Shown: piece after piece, positions 59,279-64,000 of the stretch
Layout of the letters: the number at the start of each line of letters is the position of its first letter
How positions within the stretch are numbered: position 1 is the stretch's first letter
From: JAPYTK01 sp964401935
GTDB taxonomy: Bacteria; Myxococcota_A; Polyangia; Polyangiales; Polyangiaceae
Length of the DNA: 64,000 nucleotides
NCBI GenBank assembly: GCA_964401935.1
Contig: CAYOAL010000003.1
Coordinates: forward strand, 1 to 64,000
Direction: 5' to 3'
The notes under the pieces: model-generated
The model's database searches: none
Told to the model about the DNA's origin: nothing
Seen by the model: only the letters and a program-made list of their open reading frames with translations
Translations under genes and position numbers: made by a program

Positions 59279-60901
59279 ATGGAGATGTCGCGGGTGGTGC
59301 CCGTTCTCGTTGTCACGGCGGCGTGCGCGAGCGCGCCGCCACACGCGGCTCCCCGCGGCGACGGTTCTTCGCTCGTGGCGAGTGGGTCTGCCGCGCCGGT
59401 GGAGGACAACTTCCCCGTCGCTCCCATGGGGCTGGCTCCGCAGGGGGAGCTGACCATGCACCCGGTGGCGCGCATCTACTCGCTCATCGATCTCTGGTCG
59501 ACCGGCGATGGCGTGGAGCTCCGCCTCGGCAGCGATCCGGGCGGCGGCATGCACGGCTTCTTTCGCTTCGTGCCGCTCTCCGGCGGCGTCCCCGACTTCT
59601 CGAGAGAGACGAACAAGGAGAGCTATGTAAACACCGCGATCCTGCCGCGACACAACACCACGAGCGGCGGCTTCATCGAGCTCGTGGGTCGCCGCCCGCG
59701 CCTCGTGCTCCACAAGGTGTGGGGGTTTCGGAGCGCGGCCACCGACGCCTACTCCGAGCTCGACGACTATGGACAGTGGCACCTCGTGGGGTACGACGGG
59801 GAGACGCCAGACGTTGGTTTCGGGCTCGCGCCCTGGTCCGAGGGGCGGCTCCTCGAGTTTCGTTCGAACCCGCAGACCGAGGAGTTCATGGGGAGCCTCG
59901 TGTTCTTGCCGCGCATGCGCGTGCTCGGCCCAAAGGCTCACGAGGCGCCGTCCGTGCCCGACGTCTTGAAGCAGCGTCTCGAGGCGGAGGGCTTCACCAT
60001 GCGCACCTTCCGCGTGCTGCCGAGCGGCGAGGTGGTGGTGGTGGGAGAGCTCATGCTGGGGACGGGCTTCGGCACCCTGATCTGGCGCGCCGATCTCGAC
60101 GCTCCGAGCTACACGGTGACGGCCGCCGAGCTCGCCGCCGACGCCGAGCTCAGCTTCCTCGGGGGAGACTCGCTGCCGGCGCTGCGCCTCGCGGCCGGGG
60201 ATCGGGTGATGAAGCTCGCCGGTGACGGCTGGGTGGAGGAGAGCCGCGTGGCCGCGGGGTCGCTGCCCGATGTGTGGTTCGGCGCACCCCAGCTGCTCCA
60301 GCGCGAGGACGGCGTCTTCGCGCGGTTCGCTCGAGGAGGGCCGTGGCAACGCGTCGGGGTGCACTCCGAAAGCGGCGAGCAACAGTCGTTTGCGATGAGC
60401 CCCGACGGGACCCTCTACAAGACGGAGGACGATCTCCTCCTCGCGAGCCACAAACCCAAGAAGGCCTTCTACGAAATCTCGGAGGACGAGCTGGTGAAGG
60501 GTCGCAAGGCCAGCGTGTTGCGCGGCGGCTCGGACGACGCCACTGGCGAGCCCGCCAACGCGTATTCGATGGGCATGCTCGGGGGCGCCACCTGCAGCAT
60601 GCGGTTCGTCCTCCTCCACAGCGCCCCCGCGGGGAAACAAGGCGACGTCTACGCCCGGGTGGTGCAGGCCCTCCAGGGCATGACGGAGCTCGTCAACGCG
60701 AAGTTCTTGGTGTCGCGCGAGCGCGGCCTCGATCTGTTCGGGGTACAGGTGAGCACCTACGAGCTCGCGAAGGAGGTGGCCGATCGGGTGGGCTCGAAGG
60801 TGGCCGGCGTCATGCCGCAGCACCTCTGCGCGGAGCCGACCCCGCTGCGGGTGCTGAAGGTCGACCTGCTGAAGGGGGTGATCGTGGGCGGCGGGAGCTG
60901 A
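59279..60901 (+). CDS. Exported lipoprotein of unknown function
   Basis: A 540-residue secreted protein (leader MSRVVPVLVVTAAC, lipobox TAAC). The body is beta-rich, with repeated WxVxxxxxG style strands that may form a propeller (GEVVVVGELMLGTGFGTLIW, GVFARFARGGPWQRVGV, FAMSPDGTLYKTEDDLLLASH). The last 110 residues are alpha/beta. No family recognised. Start ATG 59279 is chosen to put the leader at the N-terminus; ATG 59285 is close by and also fits. Confidence 0.68.
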   Translation: MEMSRVVPVLVVTAACASAPPHAAPRGDGSSLVASGSAAPVEDNFPVAPMGLAPQGELTMHPVARIYSLIDLWSTGDGVELRLGSDPGGGMHGFFRFVPLSGGVPDFSRETNKESYVNTAILPRHNTTSGGFIELVGRRPRLVLHKVWGFRSAATDAYSELDDYGQWHLVGYDGETPDVGFGLAPWSEGRLLEFRSNPQTEEFMGSLVFLPRMRVLGPKAHEAPSVPDVLKQRLEAEGFTMRTFRVLPSGEVVVVGELMLGTGFGTLIWRADLDAPSYTVTAAELAADAELSFLGGDSLPALRLAAGDRVMKLAGDGWVEESRVAAGSLPDVWFGAPQLLQREDGVFARFARGGPWQRVGVHSESGEQQSFAMSPDGTLYKTEDDLLLASHKPKKAFYEISEDELVKGRKASVLRGGSDDATGEPANAYSMGMLGGATCSMRFVLLHSAPAGKQGDVYARVVQALQGMTELVNAKFLVSRERGLDLFGVQVSTYELAKEVADRVGSKVAGVMPQHLCAEPTPLRVLKVDLLKGVIVGGGS

Positions 60902-60916
60902 CGCGCTCGGCTCCGG

Positions 60917-62092
60917 TTAGAGGGTGAGCTCGCCGGCGGCGAGCACGACGAAGCCCTCCACCGCGCCGGTCGTAGGATCGCTCACGCGCTCGTAGCGCAG
61001 GCTGAAGCTCAGCCGACCCCCTGCCGCGCCATCGGGGACGGCGTAGCGGTGCTCCGTCACGTGGCCCGCCGCGCTCAGTCGATCGTCGTGGAGGAGCACT
61101 CGACGGGGAGGTTTGTGCGGTGCTCGCGCGAAGCCGAAGTGGCGCGCGAACTGGCGGGTGTGGACGGCCACGAGCTGCTGCTCGACGTCGCGCACCTCGA
61201 CGACGAAGGTGAGTCGTCGGAGCATGTCGCCGGTGGGGAAGGCGTGACCGACGGCCTTCGGCGTCATGCGCAGCGTGAGCGAGCCGGCGTGGAGGGACAC
61301 CGCGACGTCGACGGCGGCGCGGAGGCGCTCGGCGTCGCGCGAGGCGGCGAAGCGGTGGCTTCGGTGCGGTCCCTCGTTGGGGCCGGGCACGAGCGGCATG
61401 TGACAGCTCGCGCAGCTCTCGTTGGCGTGGCGTGACAGCGCGTGCTCGGTGATCGTCGCCTGCATGAGGAGCGGCGCGAGGCCGCGCGCGCCGGGGAAGG
61501 CGAACTCGTGGCACGCGGCGCACGCGGCCGGTGACGCGAAGTCGGGCGAGCGGGTGAGCGCGTGGTGGGTTCCATCGGCAGCGCTCGCGCCTTCGGGGCT
61601 GGCGAGGACGGTGTCGCCCACCACGTGGCAGGTCACGCAGCCCACCCCGAGCTCGCTCAACGCCGCGGGGACCTCGGGGCTCGGCGTCTCGGGGGCGTGG
61701 CAGCCGGTGCAGAAGGCGAGCGGCTCTTTCTCGAACTGCAGTCGATAGGTCGGATCGGTGTGGGCGTGATGATGGAGCGACTCGGCCCACTCGGCCGCGA
61801 TGTCGACGTGGCAGCCTTCGCAGGCCGCGTTCACCTTCGCCGCGTCGAAGGTGCGTCGACGTGGCGCGGGCCCAGGCAGGCTCGGCGCGTCGTGAGCCGC
61901 TGGCGGGAGCCACAACGCGACCGCCTCGCGCCGGGTCGCGTCGCCGCGCTCCTGCGAGCCCGAGCAGGCCACGCCGAAGAGCGCCCCCGCGCCGAGCGCG
62001 AGCCACCGGCTCGGCCTCACCCAGCGCCGCGACCTGGGTGCCCTCGAGCCTCCTCGCTGGGTGCCTCCATCCACGGGCCCACGATACCGCAT
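60917..62092 (-). CDS. Pentahaem c-type cytochrome lipoprotein (cytochrome c554-like)
   Basis: A 391-residue exported cytochrome (basic N-terminus, then WLALGAGALFGVAC). Five haem motifs are visible: CEGCH, CTGCH, CVTCH, CAACH and CASCH. The arrangement CTGCHAPETP, GVGCVTCHVVGD and ESCASCHMP is typical of the multihaem cytochrome c554/NrfA-like superfamily. The C-terminal 180 residues lack haem motifs and form a beta domain (AVGHAFPTGDMLRRLTFVVEV). Probably an electron carrier or oxyanion reductase-like protein. A terminator separates it from the PBP gene. Confidence 0.83.
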   Translation of the reverse strand: MRYRGPVDGGTQRGGSRAPRSRRWVRPSRWLALGAGALFGVACSGSQERGDATRREAVALWLPPAAHDAPSLPGPAPRRRTFDAAKVNAACEGCHVDIAAEWAESLHHHAHTDPTYRLQFEKEPLAFCTGCHAPETPSPEVPAALSELGVGCVTCHVVGDTVLASPEGASAADGTHHALTRSPDFASPAACAACHEFAFPGARGLAPLLMQATITEHALSRHANESCASCHMPLVPGPNEGPHRSHRFAASRDAERLRAAVDVAVSLHAGSLTLRMTPKAVGHAFPTGDMLRRLTFVVEVRDVEQQLVAVHTRQFARHFGFARAPHKPPRRVLLHDDRLSAAGHVTEHRYAVPDGAAGGRLSFSLRYERVSDPTTGAVEGFVVLAAGELTL

Positions 62093-62177
62093 CCGTTGCG
62101 CGGGCACTGCGGGTGGTGGCGCGACCGGGTGCCGTGCGAGCGTCGGTCGTTGTAGGCGCGCGCGACGGCGCGAAGAC

Positions 62178-62210
62178 AAAAAGGAGACGGGCAGCCGCGC
62201 TGCCCGTCTC
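62178..62210 (-). terminator. Intrinsic terminator after the penicillin-binding protein gene
   Basis: A perfect 12-bp stem, GAGACGGGCAGC/GCTGCCCGTCTC (62184-62195 and 62199-62210), with a three-base loop. On the minus strand it is followed by CC and a run of five T. It lies 49 bases past the penicillin-binding protein stop. Confidence 0.85.
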
Positions 62211-62258
62211 GAACACTTGGTCGTCGGCGAGGTCAGCCGATCGAGAGCTTCAGCAACG

Positions 62259-63599
62259 TCATGTCTCCGAACCTTTCTCGTCTTTCGACGCGCTCGTCTG
62301 CTCTTCGAGGTTCTTCTGGCGGCGCTTCTCGCCGCTGAAACCGGGTGGATAATGAACGCCCTTTCGTCCCTGATCGGCGAAGTAGATTCGCAACAGATCG
62401 GATGCGGCGTGGGTACCTTTGATGCGCCAGGGGCCGCGGTTGAGCACGAGCACCGACAGGGCGACCTCGGGCTTGTCGGCGGGCGCGAACCCGACCCACC
62501 AGGTGATGAGGGTCTCGGGATCCTTCTTCGCCAGCGTCCCCGTCTTGCCCGCCACGCTGATGTCGGGGAGGAACGGTCGGCCGGCGCGATCGTGGAAGGT
62601 CTTGAAGCTCGTCCCGTTGCGGACCGTCTGCTCCATCATGCGCGCGACCGCCCACGCGGTCTTCTCGTCGAGGACGCGCTTGAACACCTGCCGCGTGCCG
62701 GGCGCCTTGTAGAGCTCGTTGCCCTCACCATCCACCACGCGGTCTACGATGTGACTGCGGATCATCTCCCCGCCGTTGGCGATGGTCTGGGCGAGGTTGG
62801 CGCCCTGGAACGGCGACAGGTAGGTGTGCCAGAAGCCGGCGGCAGCGCGGGAGAACTCCACCTGGTCTTCGGGAAACTCCATCTTGCTCGGCTCGACCGG
62901 GATGTCGAACGGGATGTCGAGGCCGTAGCCGAGGCGGCCGGCCACGTTGGCGAGCTTGTCCTGATCGAGGTGCTCTTTGGCCAGCCGCGCGAAGATCACG
63001 TTGAGGCTGCGACCCATGGCGATGCCGAGCGTGTCGCAGTACTTGTCCCGCTTCTCGTCGGGCTCGAGCATGCGCTCGGTGATGCCGTGCTCGCCGCCGT
63101 CGGGGTAACAGAACTTCTGGTTCAGCGGCACGCCCGCCTCGACGAGCGCCGCTCCGGTGACCATCTTGAAGATGCTCGCCGAGGGCCAAGTCGCCTCCAC
63201 CGCGAGGTCTCGCGGGCGGCCGCGGTTGAAGCTCGCCCACACCAGCACCTTGCCGGTCCTCACGTCGGTCATGACGATCGCGCCCTCGTGCACGTTGCCG
63301 CGACGCAGGATGCTCTCCGCCGCTCGCTGATACACCGGATCGAGCGTGAGCTCGGCCGTGCGCGTTCCGTGGGCGGGGGCGGTCACGACGTCGCGCCGAT
63401 CGTCCATGTGGGCGATGGAGATGTCCGTGAGCGGAGGCGGGTCGACGCCGTTGTCTCCTGCCTTCGTCTTGTCGCCGCCGCCCACCGCGATCTTCGCCTC
63501 CTTGAGGAGGCCGAGGATCTTCTCGTCTTGGTCACGCAAGAACGGGAGCGTGGCCGCTACGAGCGCGGCGGCGGCGAAGATCGCAACTCCCTGACGCAT
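62259..63599 (-). CDS. Penicillin-binding transpeptidase (class B-like, single domain)
   Basis: A 446-residue exported protein that cross-links peptidoglycan or is a related Ser enzyme. After a short membrane anchor (VAIFAAAALVAATLPFL) comes only the transpeptidase domain. Its motifs are intact: S142-I-F-K145 (PSASIFK), S198-L-N200 (GRSLN) and K352-T-G354 (AGKTGT). EGAIVMTDVRTGKVLVWAS, PFQGANLAQTIANGG and ITWWVGFAP are typical of the family. It lacks the N-terminal dimerization part of classical PBP2/PBP3, so it is closer to the DacB-like or MrcA transpeptidase half. Followed by a strong terminator. Confidence 0.9.
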   Translation of the reverse strand: MRQGVAIFAAAALVAATLPFLRDQDEKILGLLKEAKIAVGGGDKTKAGDNGVDPPPLTDISIAHMDDRRDVVTAPAHGTRTAELTLDPVYQRAAESILRRGNVHEGAIVMTDVRTGKVLVWASFNRGRPRDLAVEATWPSASIFKMVTGAALVEAGVPLNQKFCYPDGGEHGITERMLEPDEKRDKYCDTLGIAMGRSLNVIFARLAKEHLDQDKLANVAGRLGYGLDIPFDIPVEPSKMEFPEDQVEFSRAAAGFWHTYLSPFQGANLAQTIANGGEMIRSHIVDRVVDGEGNELYKAPGTRQVFKRVLDEKTAWAVARMMEQTVRNGTSFKTFHDRAGRPFLPDISVAGKTGTLAKKDPETLITWWVGFAPADKPEVALSVLVLNRGPWRIKGTHAASDLLRIYFADQGRKGVHYPPGFSGEKRRQKNLEEQTSASKDEKGSET

Positions 63600-63709
63600 G
63601 CCCCCCGGCTAACGTTGCAGGGAGCGGGGGGCCAAGTTTGAGCACCCCCCTCGCGCGGGCGAACGGGCAGCGCGCGGCGGCGTCGTGAAGGCTCGCGCTC
63701 AACCGGCGC

Positions 63710-64000
63710 TCAGCCGCCGCTCGGGAACGAGAACGCGAGCACCAGGTCGTCGCCGGCGCTGTGGCAGTTGATGCAGATGTCGGGCTTGCCGCTGTACTTG
63801 CTGTCGCTGCTCGGCAGGTCGAGGTACTCGGCCCAGAACCAGCCGTCGGCGCGCTTCTCCATCACGGCGATGAGGTCGAGCTCGCCGTCGCTGTCGAAGC
63901 CGTCCTTCACGATGAGCGAGCCGAGCGGCCACTCCGTGATCGGCTCCCCCAGCTCGAGCACGTCGGCGACCACGTCGTTGATGAACACCTGGGTGTTGTC
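63710..64000 (-). CDS. Cytochrome P460-like protein (5' end outside window)
   Basis: Only the C-terminal part (about 97 residues) is in the window. The frame is open to the right edge. It reads NTQVFINDVVADVLELG and GSLIVKDGFDSDGELDLIAVM, then CINCH. GSLIVKDGF followed by a single C-terminal CXXCH is typical of the cytochrome P460 family, whose members oxidise hydroxylamine or act as NO-binding c-type haem proteins. No start codon can be assigned. Confidence 0.6.
   Translation of the reverse strand, partial: DNTQVFINDVVADVLELGEPITEWPLGSLIVKDGFDSDGELDLIAVMEKRADGWFWAEYLDLPSSDSKYSGKPDICINCHSAGDDLVLAFSFPSGG

Noticed and set aside
59143..59475. 110-codon minus-strand frame upstream of the radical SAM gene, as a RiPP precursor
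   Set aside because: Most of it is the antisense of the lipoprotein start. It is Arg/Thr-rich with no leader/core pattern.
62233..62262. Nine-codon frame MTLLKLSIG after the penicillin-binding protein gene
   Set aside because: It is too short and overlaps the gene end by chance. It has no ribosome-binding site of its own, and a terminator follows.

Overview
The window is very GC-rich, densely coded DNA from a free-living deltaproteobacterium, most likely a myxobacterium (Myxococcota, Polyangia-like). I infer this from the gene content. There are three Ser/Thr protein kinases with membrane anchors, sigma-54 activators (one with an FHA domain), and many lipoproteins with Cys-rich or Gly-rich repeats. 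There is also a type VI secretion effector island with DUF2169 and DUF4150 proteins, and many c-type cytochromes. No rRNA, CRISPR array, transposase or phage gene was seen. There is one tRNA, tRNA-Pro(GGG).

Layout. 1-1.4 kb: the end of a repeat-rich lipoprotein gene, tRNA-Pro with two terminators, a duplicated tRNA 3' end and a nucleotidyltransferase remnant. 1.4-5.4 kb: an SDR/AraC divergent pair, a SUKH-like protein, a beta-carbonic anhydrase and a VOC protein. 5.5-11 kb: a SulP anion transporter facing a divergent histidine kinase/sigma-54 response regulator pair, with a near-consensus sigma-54 promoter and inverted repeats between them. 11-20.7 kb: a PLP decarboxylase, a reprolysin-like metalloprotease, Cys-rich lipoproteins, a surface c-type cytochrome, a frameshifted endonuclease/phosphatase-like gene and a kelch fragment. 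21-29.8 kb: a type VI secretion accessory island (VgrG, DUF2169, DUF4150-ADP-ribosyltransferase effector, probable immunity protein) flanked by an FHA sigma-54 activator. 29.9-37 kb: two tandem-duplicated membrane Ser/Thr kinases, a lipoprotein and selO. 37-51.3 kb: a large minus-strand respiratory operon controlled by an Rrf2 regulator. 51.5-64 kb: small lipoprotein and membrane protein genes, a GST, a WYL regulator, a CHASE-Ser/Thr kinase, a PRMT-like methyltransferase with a B12-type radical SAM protein, a pentahaem cytochrome, a penicillin-binding transpeptidase, and the edge of a cytochrome gene.

The strongest integrated system is the operon at 37,039-50,703. In transcription order it encodes a GltD-like FAD/Fe-S oxidoreductase, a Rieske protein, a split b6-type cytochrome b, a membrane-anchored cytochrome c with nine CXXCH motifs and a NapA-type molybdenum reductase. 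These are followed by NapG-like and NapH-like Fe-S proteins, a second NapG-like protein, a small anchored periplasmic protein and a second NapH-like protein. It looks like a quinol-bc-cytochrome c route to a periplasmic nitrate-reductase-like enzyme, with no gene recognisable as NapB or NapC. The divergent regulatory region carries two matching TTGGA-N8-TCCAA-type sites, one before the operon and one before the Rrf2 gene.

The second notable system is the type VI island, whose DUF4150 protein ends in an R-STS-E ADP-ribosyltransferase domain followed six bases later by a small candidate immunity gene. The third is the SulP transporter with its own sigma-54 control circuit, close to a carbonic anhydrase.
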